A stretch of 64,000 nucleotides of DNA from Pseudoxanthomonas gei (GCF_010119615.1 NZ_QOVG01000002.1:186001-250000); one strand, 5' to 3'. Shown: positions 36,931-47,399, counted from the first letter of the stretch. Notes: generated from the letters alone by a model not told the origin. Numbers and translations are program-made.

Positions 36931-37950
36931 ATGGATAGTCCGACCTTTCCCGCGGCCATAGACAGCGCCGCCGACAGTCAGTCACACCTCCACAGCGCTT
37001 TCATGGAACTGAGCGCAGGGCTGTCCGAAACCATCGTCGGCCAGGCCGCGCTGGTGGAAAGACTGCTCATCGCCCTGCTGGCCGATGGCCACCTGCTGGT
37101 CGAGGGCGCGCCGGGGCTCGCCAAGACCACCGCCATTCGCGCCCTGGCCTCACGCCTGCAGGCGGATTTCGCCCGGGTCCAGTTCACACCCGACCTGCTC
37201 CCGGCCGACCTGACGGGTACCGAGGTGTGGCGCCCGCAAGAGGGCAGTTTCGAGTTCCAGCCGGGCCCCATCTTCCACCCCATCCTGCTGGCCGACGAGA
37301 TCAACCGCGCGCCGGCCAAGGTGCAGTCGGCGCTGCTGGAGGCGATGGGCGAGCGCCAGGTCACGGTCGGTCGGCATACCTATCCGTTACCGCAACTGTT
37401 CCTGGTGATGGCCACGCAGAACCCTATCGAACAGGAAGGGACGTTCCCTCTGCCGGAAGCGCAGCTGGACCGCTTCCTGATGCATGTGCGCGTCGGCTAC
37501 CCCGAAGCGGCGGCCGAGGCGGAAATCCTGCGGCTGGCGCGAGAACGTGCGCGCGACACCCTGCAGCACACCCCCGAGGCGATCGTCCGTCTTCCGATCG
37601 AGGATGTGTTCGCGGCCCGTGCCGCCGTCCTCGAGCTGCACGTCGCCCCGCAGCTGGAGCGCTACCTGATAGAGCTCGTGCTGGCCTCGCGCGATGCAGG
37701 TCGCTACGACCCGCAGTTGGCGCGTCGTATCGCCTGGGGCGCAAGCCCGCGTGGTTCGATCGCGCTGGAGCGATGCGCGCGCGCGCGCGCCTGGCTGGCG
37801 GGCCGTGATTTCGTTACCCCCGATGACGTGCGGGCGATTGCCCCGGACGTGCTTCGCCATCGGGTGCTGCCCAGCTATGAAGCGACCGCCGAAGGCTGGG
37901 ATGGCGACCGCCTGGTCGCCGCGCTGCTGGACGTGGTCCCGCTGCCCTGA
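36931..37950 (+). CDS. MoxR family AAA+ ATPase
   Basis: 339 residues from ATG 36931; ATG 36907 is also possible, and neither has a clear ribosome-binding site. Walker A is GAPGLAKTT and Walker B is ILLADEINRAP, followed by VQSALLEAMGERQVTV, MATQNPIEQEGTFPLPEAQLDRF (sensor and arginine-finger region) and a C-terminal lid domain. MoxR ATPases act as chaperones with von Willebrand factor A proteins. It heads an overlapping operon with DUF58 and Bat proteins, the usual partners. A TCAAAAT stretch just upstream could be a -10 element. Confidence 0.93.
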   Translation: MDSPTFPAAIDSAADSQSHLHSAFMELSAGLSETIVGQAALVERLLIALLADGHLLVEGAPGLAKTTAIRALASRLQADFARVQFTPDLLPADLTGTEVWRPQEGSFEFQPGPIFHPILLADEINRAPAKVQSALLEAMGERQVTVGRHTYPLPQLFLVMATQNPIEQEGTFPLPEAQLDRFLMHVRVGYPEAAAEAEILRLARERARDTLQHTPEAIVRLPIEDVFAARAAVLELHVAPQLERYLIELVLASRDAGRYDPQLARRIAWGASPRGSIALERCARARAWLAGRDFVTPDDVRAIAPDVLRHRVLPSYEATAEGWDGDRLVAALLDVVPLP

Positions 37951-37973
37951 GCATCAGGCCGGAGCAGGAACAG

Positions 37974-38888
37974 ATGAATGCCAATGGCGCAGCCGGCGAT
38001 GGACTCAAGCCGACGTTGGCCGAACTGGTGGCCTTGCGTGCGATCGCGCAGCGTCGGATCGCGGCGCGCAAGGGTCGCCATAACGTCACCGGCCCTGCGC
38101 AATCCAGCCTGCGCGGTCGCGGCATGGAATACGCCGAGTCGCGCGAATACGTAGCCGGCGACGACGTACGCCACATCGACTGGCGGCTCACCGCGCGTAG
38201 CGGGCGCACCCATACCAAGCTGTTCCAGGCCGAACGCGAGCGCCTCACGCTGATCGTCGCCGATACTTCGCCGGCCCTTTATTTCGGCACCCGGGTGCGC
38301 TTCAAGTCGGTGCAGGCTGCACGCGCTGCTGCCGTCGCCGTCTGGGCGGCCGTGCGCGATGGCGATCGCGTCGCGATCCTGCGCGGCAGCAGCAGGGAAG
38401 CGCCGGTACCTCCGGCGTCGGGCGCGCGCGGTGCGTTGCGTGTGCTCGATGCGCTGGTCCGCTGGTATTCGCAGCCGCCACAGGACGATGCCGGGCTGGG
38501 CGTGGCCCTGGACCATGCGCTGCGGCTGCTGCGTCCCGGCTCGCGGTTGATAGTGCTGGCAGATCCGCGCAGCATCGCCGCGCTACCTGAATCGCGCTGG
38601 CCGGCCCTGGCCGCGCACCACGAAGTAGTAGTGCTGCTGCTGACCGATGCACTGGAAAGCGCGCCGCCCGAAGCCATGCTGCCGTTCGCGCTGGGCGACC
38701 ATCGCGTGGAGCTGGACCTCGCCAATGCAACCCAGCGCAAGCGCTGGCAGCAGGAGTTCACCGGCCCGGTGGAAAGCGCGCTGGAGGCGCTGCCGCGTCG
38801 TGGCGTGCGGGTCTATTCACTGCAGGGCGACGCACCCAGCGAATCGTGGCTGCCATTGCTGGGCCGTTCGCAGTCGCAGGTGGCCTGA
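37974..38888 (+). CDS. DUF58 domain-containing protein
   Basis: 304 residues. The DUF58 signature (YAESREYVAGDDVRHIDWRLTAR, about residues 51-73) is followed by a von Willebrand A-like fold without a complete MIDAS (VADTSPALYFG, VAVWAAVRDGDRVAIL). There is no signal peptide. It is found between moxR and a DUF4381 gene in many gammaproteobacteria and probably is a scaffold in the MoxR system. Start ATG 37974 has GGAGCAGGAA upstream. The stop overlaps the next start (TGATG). Confidence 0.92.
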   Translation: MNANGAAGDGLKPTLAELVALRAIAQRRIAARKGRHNVTGPAQSSLRGRGMEYAESREYVAGDDVRHIDWRLTARSGRTHTKLFQAERERLTLIVADTSPALYFGTRVRFKSVQAARAAAVAVWAAVRDGDRVAILRGSSREAPVPPASGARGALRVLDALVRWYSQPPQDDAGLGVALDHALRLLRPGSRLIVLADPRSIAALPESRWPALAAHHEVVVLLLTDALESAPPEAMLPFALGDHRVELDLANATQRKRWQQEFTGPVESALEALPRRGVRVYSLQGDAPSESWLPLLGRSQSQVA

Positions 38889-39340
38889 TGCAGGCTTCCG
38901 AACTGGTATTGCGCGATGTGCACGTGCCGGCGGCACCGTCGCTGTGGCCGCCCGCGCCGGGGTGGTGGTTGATGGCCGCCGCCCTCATGCTGGTGGTGGC
39001 TGTCGCATGGTGGATCAGGCGCCGACGTTCGCGCAGGTTGCGCGCCTGGTCGGAACTGTTCGAAGAAGCCTGCACTGGTGCCCCATCCAGCCAGGCAGGG
39101 GCGGCCTCGGAATTGCTGCGTCGCGCCGCGCGCCGCATCGATTCTTCCGCTGATCGCCTGCAGGGTGAAGCCTGGCTGCGTTTTCTTGATGGAACCGGCA
39201 AACGCAGGGATTTCAGTGAAGGTCCCGGTCGTCTGCTGCTGGAAGGCGGATACCGGCGCGAGCTTCCCGCAAAGCAGTGGGACGCGGCGCGCGAACTGGC
39301 GCGCCAGCGCTACCTCGCACTGATGGCGAAACGCAAATGA
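38888..39340 (+). CDS. DUF4381 family membrane protein
   Basis: 150 residues. A short periplasmic N-terminus (LRDVHVPAAPSLWPPAPGWW) precedes one membrane helix (LMAAALMLVVAVAWWI), a basic cytoplasmic stretch (RRRRSRRLRAW) and an alpha-helical domain with EAWLRFLDG. This is the usual architecture of DUF4381 members between DUF58 and batA genes. No enzymatic motif is seen. Start overlaps DUF58 (TGATG), stop overlaps batA (ATGA). Confidence 0.9.
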   Translation: MQASELVLRDVHVPAAPSLWPPAPGWWLMAAALMLVVAVAWWIRRRRSRRLRAWSELFEEACTGAPSSQAGAASELLRRAARRIDSSADRLQGEAWLRFLDGTGKRRDFSEGPGRLLLEGGYRRELPAKQWDAARELARQRYLALMAKRK

Positions 39341-40356
39341 GCAGCGCCGTGTTCGAGCTGCTCACGACCGCATTTGGAGGCTTTGCGTGGCCCTGGATGT
39401 GGCTGGCTTTCCCCTTGCCGTGGTTGGCCGGCGTGTTCCTGCCGCCACTGCGCAATACGTCGGCTGCCTTGAGGGTGCCGTACGGCGCCAGGCTCGATGC
39501 CATTGCCACCACGGGAGCCGCGCGGCCCCGGCACTTGCATGTCGCCGTGCTGGCCTGGCTGGCGTGGTTCCTGCTCTGCGCCGCAGCCGCGCGCCCGCAG
39601 CAGCTTGGCGAAGCAGTCGCGCCGCCGCAGAGCGGACGTGACCTGATGCTCGCCGTGGACCTGTCAGGCAGCATGAGCGAACCGGACATGGAGCTGGGAG
39701 GTGATGTGGTTGACCGCCTCACCGCAGCCAAGGCGGTGCTGGCCGATTTCCTGGATCGCCGCGTGGGCGATCGTGTGGGGCTGCTGGTATTCGGCCAGCG
39801 CGCCTACGCACTGACCCCGCTGACCCGCGACCGGGATTCGGTGCGCGACCAGCTGCGTGACAGCGTGGTCGGACTGGCCGGGCAGGACACCGCCATTGGC
39901 GACGCCATAGGACTGGCGGTCAAACGCCTGCGGGAACAACCACAAGGGCAGCGCGTATTGATCCTGCTTACCGACGGCGTCAATACCGCAGGCGTGCTGG
40001 ATCCGCTCAAGGCGGCCGAACTTGCGAAGTCCGAACACGTGCGCATCCACACCATTGCCTTCGGCGGGTCCGGGGGCGGCTTCAGCCTGTTCGGACTGAG
40101 CCTGCCGATCCCCGGAGGTGGCGATGAAATCGATGAAACCGTGTTGCGGCAGATTGCGCAGAAGACCGGCGGCCAGTCGTTCCGCGCCCGGGACACGGCG
40201 GAGCTCGCGGGCATCTATTCGGAACTTGATCGCATCGAACCGGTGGCCCACGAAGGCCAACGCGTGCGGCCGCGCATCGAACGCTACTGGTGGCCGCTGG
40301 CGGCCTCTTTGCTGGTCGCGTTGTGCGCCTTCCTGATGACAGGGCGCCGCCGATGA
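39337..40356 (+). CDS. batA: BatA-type von Willebrand factor A membrane protein
   Basis: 339 residues. Two N-terminal membrane helices flank residues 20-85; the VWA domain begins with the MIDAS signature DLSGSMS (D-x-S-x-S) and continues with VFGQRAYALTPLTRD, GDAIGLAV, LLTDGVNTAG. A C-terminal helix (PLAASLLVALCAFLM) anchors the end. Bat proteins were named for aerotolerance in Bacteroides, and in gammaproteobacteria they are linked to envelope stress. It overlaps the genes on both sides by ATGA. Confidence 0.92.
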   Translation: MSSAVFELLTTAFGGFAWPWMWLAFPLPWLAGVFLPPLRNTSAALRVPYGARLDAIATTGAARPRHLHVAVLAWLAWFLLCAAAARPQQLGEAVAPPQSGRDLMLAVDLSGSMSEPDMELGGDVVDRLTAAKAVLADFLDRRVGDRVGLLVFGQRAYALTPLTRDRDSVRDQLRDSVVGLAGQDTAIGDAIGLAVKRLREQPQGQRVLILLTDGVNTAGVLDPLKAAELAKSEHVRIHTIAFGGSGGGFSLFGLSLPIPGGGDEIDETVLRQIAQKTGGQSFRARDTAELAGIYSELDRIEPVAHEGQRVRPRIERYWWPLAASLLVALCAFLMTGRRR

Positions 40357-42092
40357 GCGCCTGGTGGGACACATTGCATTTCCTGCGGCCGCAGTGGCTC
40401 TCGGCCCTGCTTGCGCTACCGGTGTTGTGGTCGTTCTGGCGAATGCGCCGGCGCCGCCAGCACGCCTGGCGCGATGTCGTCGACGCACACCTGCTGCCGC
40501 ACCTGCTTGAAACCGGTGGGGCGGCCACGCGCAGCCTCGCCTGGATCGGTGCGCTGGGTTATCTGCTGGCGGTCTTGGCCCTGGCCGGGCCCAGCTGGCG
40601 GCAGGGCGAACAACCCTTGTGGCAGTCGCAGGCCCCGTTGGTGATCGCCTTCGACCTGTCCAGCAGCATGACGGCACCCGACCTGCCTCCTTCGCGACTG
40701 CTGCAGGCACGCAGCAAGGTCGCCACCCTGTTGCGCGAGCGCGCCGGCGGCCAGGTAGGCCTGGTCGCCTATGCAGGCGAAGCCTTCACGGTGGCGCCGC
40801 TGACCGACGATGCCGCCAATGTGGCGCTGTTCCTGGATGCGCTGGAGCCTGCGGTGATGCCAGTGGATGGCCAGCAGGTCGACAAGGCCATCGCCTGGTC
40901 CGCGCGACTCCTGCAGCAGGCCGGTTTCCAGCGCGGCGACATCCTGGTGCTGGCCGACCACGCCGATGCGGCCGCGCTTGCCGCCGCCGCCGATGCCTCG
41001 CGCCAGGGATTTCGCGTGGCTGCACTGGGCACGGGCACGGCGGCGGGTGCGCCCTACCGTGATGCGGAAGGTCGCATCCTGCATGCGCGGCTGGACGCGG
41101 CTTCGCTCGCTGCGCTGGGAACGGCCGGTGGGGGCGGATATCAATCCCTTTCTGCGGGCGAGGGTGACCTGCGCGCACTCGGCGTGCTGGATCCGGCACA
41201 GGCCGATGGCGCCGCGCAGCGTGGCGAACAGGGGCTGGCCTGGCTGGATGAGGGTTACTGGCTGCTGCCGCTGCTGATGCTGCTGGCGTTGTTCGCGTTC
41301 CGCCGCGGAGGAGCCTTCGCCGCGATCCTGCTCTGCGCGGCCATGCCGCTGGCCATGCCTGCGCACGCGGCTGAAGGCAATCTCTGGCAGCGCGCCGACC
41401 AAATCCAGCATCAGCGCATCGCGCAGGGCGCCGATGCCTATCGCAAGGGTGATTTTGCTGCTGCCGAGAAGTCGTTCACGGGCATCGAGCAGGCCGACGC
41501 GTATTACAACCAGGGCAACGCACTGGCCAAGCAGGGCCGTTACGACGAGGCCATCGCCGCCTATGACCAGGCCTTGAAGCGGCAACCGAAAATGGAAGAC
41601 GCCATCGAGAACCGCAAGGTCGTGGACGCGGCGCGCAAGCGCAAGAACAACGAAGGCAAGAACAAGAAGGACGGCCAGGGCAACCAGCAGAAGCAGGAGC
41701 CGTCGGGAAACAAGGGCCAGGGTTCACCACAGGCTGGCAAGGAGGCGGAGCAGCCAGCGAACCAGGGCAAGCAGCCTGCGCCCCAGCCCGGCCCGCCGAA
41801 GCAGGAGGCCGGTGCGGGTCCCTCGCCACAACAGAAAGCGGCCGATGCCAAGGCGCAGCAAGCCGCCGACGCCGCGCAGCGCGAACGCATGGCCCAGGCC
41901 ATGGAGAAGGCGGGCCAGGGCAAGCCGGCAGCCGGGAAGCCGCCGGGTCCGGCACGTGCCGAAACCGCGCAGCAGCGCGAGCAAAGGCAAGCGGTGGAAG
42001 CGTGGCTGCGGCGCGTGCCCGATGAGCCGGGCGGATTGCTCAAGACCAAGTTCCGGTTGGAATACGAACGCCGACAGAAGGAAGGCCCATGA
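40353..42092 (+). CDS. BatB/BatC-type VWA-TPR fusion protein
   Basis: 579 residues. The N-terminal part is a second VWA domain between membrane helices with MIDAS DLSSSMT and YAGEAFTVAPLTDD. After another helix pair (LLPLLMLLALFAF and a signal-like AILLCAAMPLAMPAHA) come a TPR unit (DAYYNQGNALAKQGRYDEA, AYDQALKRQP). A long Lys/Gln/Gly/Pro-rich low-complexity tail (about 430-540) is also present. In Bacteroides BatB and BatC are separate, while a fused form is common in gammaproteobacteria. It is coupled by ATGA overlaps on both sides. Confidence 0.9.
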   Translation: MSAWWDTLHFLRPQWLSALLALPVLWSFWRMRRRRQHAWRDVVDAHLLPHLLETGGAATRSLAWIGALGYLLAVLALAGPSWRQGEQPLWQSQAPLVIAFDLSSSMTAPDLPPSRLLQARSKVATLLRERAGGQVGLVAYAGEAFTVAPLTDDAANVALFLDALEPAVMPVDGQQVDKAIAWSARLLQQAGFQRGDILVLADHADAAALAAAADASRQGFRVAALGTGTAAGAPYRDAEGRILHARLDAASLAALGTAGGGGYQSLSAGEGDLRALGVLDPAQADGAAQRGEQGLAWLDEGYWLLPLLMLLALFAFRRGGAFAAILLCAAMPLAMPAHAAEGNLWQRADQIQHQRIAQGADAYRKGDFAAAEKSFTGIEQADAYYNQGNALAKQGRYDEAIAAYDQALKRQPKMEDAIENRKVVDAARKRKNNEGKNKKDGQGNQQKQEPSGNKGQGSPQAGKEAEQPANQGKQPAPQPGPPKQEAGAGPSPQQKAADAKAQQAADAAQRERMAQAMEKAGQGKPAAGKPPGPARAETAQQREQRQAVEAWLRRVPDEPGGLLKTKFRLEYERRQKEGP

Positions 42093-43759
42093 AACACGAC
42101 GGCAGGTTCGGAATGTGGTGGGTGTTGCTGCTGTGCCTGGTACTGGTGCCGGCGCAGGCGACCACGCGTGCCTGGCTGGACAGGGACCAGGTGCCTTTGG
42201 GTGAGTCGGTCAGCCTCAGCATCGAGACCGACCAGGCCGCCGCGCGCCCCGACCTGTCACCGCTGCAGGCCGATTTCGAGATATCCGCGCAATCCAGCAA
42301 CAGCAGCGTGTCACTGGTCAACGGCGTGGTCACCGCGCGCACCACTCACATCGCCTCGCTGACGCCGCGGCGCTTCGGCGCGCTCGCCATTCCGGCCTTG
42401 CGGGTGGGCAGCGAGCGCACCGCGCCTATGGTGTTGAGCGTCAGTGCGACTCCCGCGGCAGCGGCACCACGCGGCAATGCGACGGCGTTCCTGGAAACCG
42501 ATGTCGACGATCCCACTCCGTACGTGCAGCAGTCGGTCGGCGTTACCGTGCGCCTGTTCTATGCCGTTCCGCTGGTCTCGGGCCAGCTCGACCTGGACGC
42601 GCCGGAAGGTGCATCGCTGCAGCAGATGGGCAAGGACGTGCAATCGAGCCGCCAGCTCAACGGCCGCAACTACAACGTGGTCGAGCGGCGCTTCCTGCTG
42701 GTACCCGATCGCAGTGGCGCCCTGGTCATCCCGGCGCCACGCTTCATCGGCCGTGGTGCCGGCGGCTGGATGGATGACCTGCTGGGCGGCAACAGCCGTG
42801 AAATGCGAGCCAACGGCGCGCCGCGTGCGATCAGCGTGCGCGCGCAACCGGCCAATGCGCCGCAACCCTGGCTGCCGTTGCGCGACCTGCGCCTGCGTTA
42901 CGTGGCCGCGCCACAGGCCGCGCGTGCAGGGGAAGCCGCCACCCTGGTGGTGGAAGCGGTGATGCTGGGCGCCACCCAGTCGCAGATGCCGGAGTTGCCG
43001 GTGCCCTCGATAAACGGTGCGCAGGTGTTCGCCGAACCGCCGCAGTACGACGAAACCTTCGTGGCCGGTTCGCCACAGGTCAAGCTGACGCGCCGTTATT
43101 CGGTGGTGCCCAATGGCGCAGGCAAGCTGGTGGTGCCGGGCATGCAATTGGCGTGGTGGGATGTGCGGGCAGGCAAGGCAAAGACCGCGTCGCTGCCGGA
43201 CCTGAGCTTGCAGGTGGCGCGTGGCGTGGGCGGTTTCGCCACCAATACACTGGCCGAGCCGGAGGACACCGGCGTGGCCGCAGGCGCAACTACGGCTGGT
43301 CTATCCGGTGACGGCCAGCGCGCGTTCCCGTGGCAATGGATGGCGGTCGGCTTCGCTGGACTATGGCTGGTGACCCTGGCCTGGGCCCTGCAGCGCCGTA
43401 CCCGCCCGCCGACACGCAAGCAGGCGCCCACGACTGCGCATGAACCCCCGGGCGCAATGCCCACGCACGCGCTGGCAGACCTGCGGCGCGTGCTGGACAA
43501 CGGCGACCTGGACGAAGTGGGCGAAGTGTTGCGAGGCATGTCCACGCCGCCCAGTGCCGACCTGGATGCCCTGGTTGCCAAGCTGGACTCGCCGCCGCAG
43601 CGCAATGCCGTCGAGCAACTGCGTCGTGCGCGCTGGGCCGACGGTGACGGCGTGGCGGCGCGCGCCGCCTTGCGCGAGGCATTCGCCAAAGGGCCGCTGT
43701 GGCGCAGCGTGCAAGCATCGCGCAAGGAAGTATTGGCGCCGCTGTATCCGCCGCGCTGA
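42089..43759 (+). CDS. batD: BatD family (oxygen-tolerance) protein
   Basis: 556 residues. A signal peptide ends in VPAQA, then the BatD region (ATTRAWLDRDQVPLGESVSLSI, PYVQQSVGVTVRLFY, NVVERRFLLVPDRSGALVIP) and tandem beta domains. A membrane helix (WQWMAVGFAGLWLVTLAWAL) near residue 420 and a cytoplasmic helical domain complete the protein. It is the last gene of the MoxR/DUF58/DUF4381/VWA/VWA-TPR/BatD operon, six genes joined almost without gaps. A family C REP pair follows after 33 bp. Confidence 0.9.
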   Translation: MKHDGRFGMWWVLLLCLVLVPAQATTRAWLDRDQVPLGESVSLSIETDQAAARPDLSPLQADFEISAQSSNSSVSLVNGVVTARTTHIASLTPRRFGALAIPALRVGSERTAPMVLSVSATPAAAAPRGNATAFLETDVDDPTPYVQQSVGVTVRLFYAVPLVSGQLDLDAPEGASLQQMGKDVQSSRQLNGRNYNVVERRFLLVPDRSGALVIPAPRFIGRGAGGWMDDLLGGNSREMRANGAPRAISVRAQPANAPQPWLPLRDLRLRYVAAPQAARAGEAATLVVEAVMLGATQSQMPELPVPSINGAQVFAEPPQYDETFVAGSPQVKLTRRYSVVPNGAGKLVVPGMQLAWWDVRAGKAKTASLPDLSLQVARGVGGFATNTLAEPEDTGVAAGATTAGLSGDGQRAFPWQWMAVGFAGLWLVTLAWALQRRTRPPTRKQAPTTAHEPPGAMPTHALADLRRVLDNGDLDEVGEVLRGMSTPPSADLDALVAKLDSPPQRNAVEQLRRARWADGDGVAARAALREAFAKGPLWRSVQASRKEVLAPLYPPR

Positions 43760-43792
43760 GCGGCATGCGCAGGCGGTAGGCGGTAGGCGGTT

Positions 43793-43868
43793 GTAGAGCC
43801 GGGCTTGCGCGGGTGCTCTTGATTGCTTGGGTTAGGCGCGGACAGCAGTCGAGCAAGCTCGACTCTAC
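43793..43868. repeat. Family C REP pair, batD/dicarboxylate symporter intergenic
   Basis: Left REP starts at 43793 with GTAGAGCCGGGCTTGC. The right REP, 43847-43868, ends in CTAC and contains a perfect 8-bp hairpin AGTCGAGC/GCTCGACT around AA. Each arm carries a GTAG head at the outer end. Just before it (43772-43791) GGCGGTA is repeated in tandem. Confidence 0.8.
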
Positions 43869-43957
43869 AAGGCAGGCCTGCCCAGCAGGCAACGCATCGC
43901 CGAGGCGCTGATCGGCGGTTTGCTAAGCTGCGGTCGAACCGACACAGGAACCACCGC

Positions 43958-45298
43958 ATGAGCAACGCGCCCGTTTCCGGCAAGCCCGTACCCACCAGGG
44001 GCAAGCTTCCGTTGCACTGGAAAATGGCGATCGGCTTCGGCCTGGGCCTGCTGCTGGGGCTGGTGGTGCATGCGACCGGCGGAGGCGATGCCGAATGGGT
44101 CAAGGCGGTCACCACCTATGTGACCACGCCGTTCTCCAAGATCTTCCTCAACCTGATCTTCATGCTCATCGTGCCGCTGCTGTTTTCGGCACTGGTGGTC
44201 GGCATCGCCGAAATGGGCGACATCCGCGCGCTGGGCCGCATCGGCTGGAAGACCCTGGCCTACACCGTGGTCCTCTCCTCCATCGCCGTGATCATCGGCC
44301 TGGTGCTGGTCAACGTGCTCAAACCCGGCGCAGGCGTGGACCCGGTGCTGGCGCAGAGCCTGCTCACCGACAACGCCGAGCGCGCCAAGGAAATCGTCGC
44401 CAGCGTGGACAAGCAGCCGCGCGGCATGGACATGCTGCTGTCCATCGTGCCGAGCAACGTGATCGGCGCGGCGGCGGACAACGGCGCCATCCTCGCGCTG
44501 ATGTTCTTCGCGGTGATGTTCGGCGTGGGCCTGGTGCTGACCGACAGCGAAAACACCCGCATCCTCAAGCGTGGCATCGAAGGCATCTTTGAAATCTCCA
44601 TGACCCTGATCGGGCTGGTGATCCGGCTGGCGCCGTATGCGGTGGCCTGCTTCATGTTCAACCTGGCCGCGATCTTCGGCTTCGACCTGCTGGTGCGCCT
44701 TGGCGCCTATGTCGGCGTCGTGGTGCTGGCGCTGGCGGTGCACATGTTCGTGGTCTATTCGCTGGCATTGAAGACGGTGGGCAAGTCACCGCTGGCGTTT
44801 TTCCGTGCCACCCAGGAAGCCAGCGTGATGGCGTTCTCCACCGCTTCCAGCAATGCCACGCTACCGACCGCATTGCGGGTGGCGGAAGAAAAGCTGCACC
44901 TGCCCAACCGCGTGTCGCGCTTCGTGCTGACCGTGGGCGCCACCGCCAACCAGAACGGTACCGCCCTGTTCGAAGGCGTCACCGTCTTGTTCCTGGCCCA
45001 GTTCTTCGGCGTCGAACTGGGCATCTGGCAGCAAGTCATGGTCATGCTGGTCTGCATCCTGGGCGGTATCGGCACCGCCGGCGTGCCGTCGGGCTCGCTG
45101 CCGGTGGTGGCGCTGATCTGCGCCATGGTCGGCGTGGACCCGGTCGGCATCGGCATGATCCTGGGCGTCAACCACTTCCTGGACATGTGCCGCACCACCC
45201 TGAACGTGACCGGCGACCTGACCCTGGCCACGCTGGTGGCGCATGGCGAACCTGACGCGGTGGAGCAACGCGCCGCGGTCGCCAACACCCGCGCCTGA
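43958..45298 (+). CDS. Dicarboxylate/amino acid:cation symporter (DAACS family)
   Basis: 446 residues with eight or more membrane helices and two re-entrant loops. Family signatures are [11 protein letters not shown] (serine-rich loop), [27 protein letters not shown] and [12 protein letters not shown]. The substrate may be C4-dicarboxylates or glutamate/aspartate; the sequence does not decide between DctA- and GltP-like transport. AGGAA upstream of ATG 43958 fixes the start, matching the family's N-terminal [16 protein letters not shown] helix. It precedes tkt by 82 bp on the same strand. Confidence 0.93.
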   Translation: MSNAPVSGKPVPTRGKLPLHWKMAIGFGLGLLLGLVVHATGGGDAEWVKAVTTYVTTPFSKIFLNLIFMLIVPLLFSALVVGIAEMGDIRALGRIGWKTLAYTVVLSSIAVIIGLVLVNVLKPGAGVDPVLAQSLLTDNAERAKEIVASVDKQPRGMDMLLSIVPSNVIGAAADNGAILALMFFAVMFGVGLVLTDSENTRILKRGIEGIFEISMTLIGLVIRLAPYAVACFMFNLAAIFGFDLLVRLGAYVGVVVLALAVHMFVVYSLALKTVGKSPLAFFRATQEASVMAFSTASSNATLPTALRVAEEKLHLPNRVSRFVLTVGATANQNGTALFEGVTVLFLAQFFGVELGIWQQVMVMLVCILGGIGTAGVPSGSLPVVALICAMVGVDPVGIGMILGVNHFLDMCRTTLNVTGDLTLATLVAHGEPDAVEQRAAVANTRA

Positions 45299-45380
45299 GC
45301 GGGCGGAGCGCGACAGGGCGGCCCCCGGGATGGGACAATGGGTCGCCCGAGCTACGGGCGACCTCCCTGAAATCGCCCCC

Positions 45381-47399
45381 ATGACGACGCCCGCCTCGAA
45401 CAAGCCTGGCCGCCGCCAGCTCGCCAACGCCATCCGTTTCCTCGCCGCCGATGCGGTGGAAGCCGCCAAATCCGGCCATCCCGGCATGCCCATGGGCATG
45501 GCCGACATCGCCGAAGTGCTGTGGAACGACTACCTCAGCCACAACCCCAACAATCCGAAGTGGTTCAACCGCGACCGCTTCGTGCTGTCCAACGGCCACG
45601 GCTCGATGCTGCAGTACGCGCTGCTGCACCTCAGCGGGTACGACCTGCCGCTGCAGGAGCTCAGGAACTTCCGCCAGCTGCACAGCAGGACCGCCGGCCA
45701 TCCGGAACACAGCGAAACCCCGGGCGTGGAAACCACCACCGGCCCGCTGGGACAGGGCTTCGCCAACGCCGTCGGTTTCGCCCTGGCCGAGAAGCTGCTG
45801 GCCCAGCGCTACAACCGCCCCGACTTCGACTTGGTCGACCACCGCACCTGGGTGTTCATGGGCGACGGCTGCCTGATGGAAGGCATCTCCCACGAAGCCG
45901 CCTCGCTGGCCGGCACCTGGGGGCTGGGCAAGCTGGTCGCCTTCTGGGACGACAACAAGATCTCCATCGACGGCAACACCGACGGCTGGTTCACCGACAA
46001 CACCCCGGCGCGCTTCGAGGCCTATGGCTGGCAGGTGATCCGCAACGTCAACGGCCAGGACGCGATCGAGATCAAGACCGCCATCGATACCGCGCTGAAG
46101 ACTCCAGGCAAGCCGACCCTGATCTGCTGCCGCACCACGATCGGTTTCGGCGCGCCCAACAAGGGCGGCAAGGAGTCTTCGCACGGCGCGCCGCTGGGCA
46201 AGGACGAACTGGCTGCTGCACGCGTGCAACTGGAATGGCCATATGCGCCATTCGAGGTGCCCGAGGAAATCTACGCAGGCTGGCGCGCCGGCGTTGCCGG
46301 TGACGAACGCGAGGCCAGGTGGAATGCGCTGCGCGACCAGTACGCAGGCAAGCATGCCGACGAGGCCGCCGAGTTCGCGCGCCGCTCGCGCGGCGAATTG
46401 CCGGAAGGCTTCGTCGATTCCGCCAATGCCTTCATTGCGAAACTGCAGGCCGAGGGCCCGGTCATCGCTTCGCGCAAGGCCTCGCAGATGTCGATCGAGG
46501 CGTTCGCGCCGTTGCTGCCGGAACTGATCGGCGGTTCGGCCGACCTGGCCCATTCCAACCTGACCCTGTGGAAGGCCAGCAAGTCGGTCGCCAGCGACGA
46601 TCCCAACGCCAACTACGTCTATTACGGCGTGCGCGAATTCGCGATGACCGCGATCAGCAACGGACTGGCCCTGCACGGCGGCTTCATTCCGTTCGACGCC
46701 ACCTTCCTGGTCTTCAGCGACTACGCACGCAATGCGGTGCGCATGAGTGCGCTGAATCCGGCGCACGCCATCCACGTGTACACCCACGACTCCATCGGTC
46801 TGGGCGAAGACGGCCCGACCCACCAGCCGGTCGAACACCTGGCCTCGCTGCGCTACATCCCCAACAACGACGTGTGGCGTCCCTGCGATGCGGTCGAGTC
46901 GGCCGTGTCGTGGCGTGCCGCGATCGAGCGCAAGGACGGGCCGAGCTGCCTGGTGTTCAGTCGCCAGAACCTGCAGCACCAGCCGCGTAGCGAAGCCCAG
47001 GTCACCGACATTGCCCGCGGCGGCTACGTGCTGGCCGAGGCCGAAGGCGGCACTCCGGACGTGATCCTGATCGCCACCGGTTCGGAAGTGGGGCTGGCCA
47101 CGCAGGCCAAGGCCACCCTTGAAGCCGACGGCATCAAGGTACGCGTGGTATCGATGCCCTCGACCGACGTGTTCGACCGCCAGCCGGCCGAGTACCGCGA
47201 ATCCGTGCTGCCGAACGCCGTGCGCAAGCGCGTCGCCATCGAAGCCGGCGTCACCGGTTTCTGGCGCCAGTACGTGGGCCTGGATGGCGCAGTCATCGGC
47301 ATCGACACCTTCGGCGCCTCGGCGCCGGCGGAAGTGCTGTATCCGCACTTCGGCATTACCGTCGAGAAAGTGGTGGAAGCGGCGAAGTCGTTGGGTTGA
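45381..47399 (+). CDS. tkt: Transketolase
   Basis: 672 residues. It transfers two-carbon ketol units in the pentose phosphate pathway using thiamine diphosphate. Features are the N-terminal [18 protein letters not shown], the TPP-binding [18 protein letters not shown] with a following [29 protein letters not shown] and DVFDRQ near the C-terminal domain. ATG 45381 starts the family sequence ([20 protein letters not shown]); the frame stays open upstream within the preceding gene without conservation. The metabolically linked gapdh gene lies 9 kb downstream rather than adjacent. Confidence 0.97.
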   Translation: MTTPASNKPGRRQLANAIRFLAADAVEAAKSGHPGMPMGMADIAEVLWNDYLSHNPNNPKWFNRDRFVLSNGHGSMLQYALLHLSGYDLPLQELRNFRQLHSRTAGHPEHSETPGVETTTGPLGQGFANAVGFALAEKLLAQRYNRPDFDLVDHRTWVFMGDGCLMEGISHEAASLAGTWGLGKLVAFWDDNKISIDGNTDGWFTDNTPARFEAYGWQVIRNVNGQDAIEIKTAIDTALKTPGKPTLICCRTTIGFGAPNKGGKESSHGAPLGKDELAAARVQLEWPYAPFEVPEEIYAGWRAGVAGDEREARWNALRDQYAGKHADEAAEFARRSRGELPEGFVDSANAFIAKLQAEGPVIASRKASQMSIEAFAPLLPELIGGSADLAHSNLTLWKASKSVASDDPNANYVYYGVREFAMTAISNGLALHGGFIPFDATFLVFSDYARNAVRMSALNPAHAIHVYTHDSIGLGEDGPTHQPVEHLASLRYIPNNDVWRPCDAVESAVSWRAAIERKDGPSCLVFSRQNLQHQPRSEAQVTDIARGGYVLAEAEGGTPDVILIATGSEVGLATQAKATLEADGIKVRVVSMPSTDVFDRQPAEYRESVLPNAVRKRVAIEAGVTGFWRQYVGLDGAVIGIDTFGASAPAEVLYPHFGITVEKVVEAAKSLG

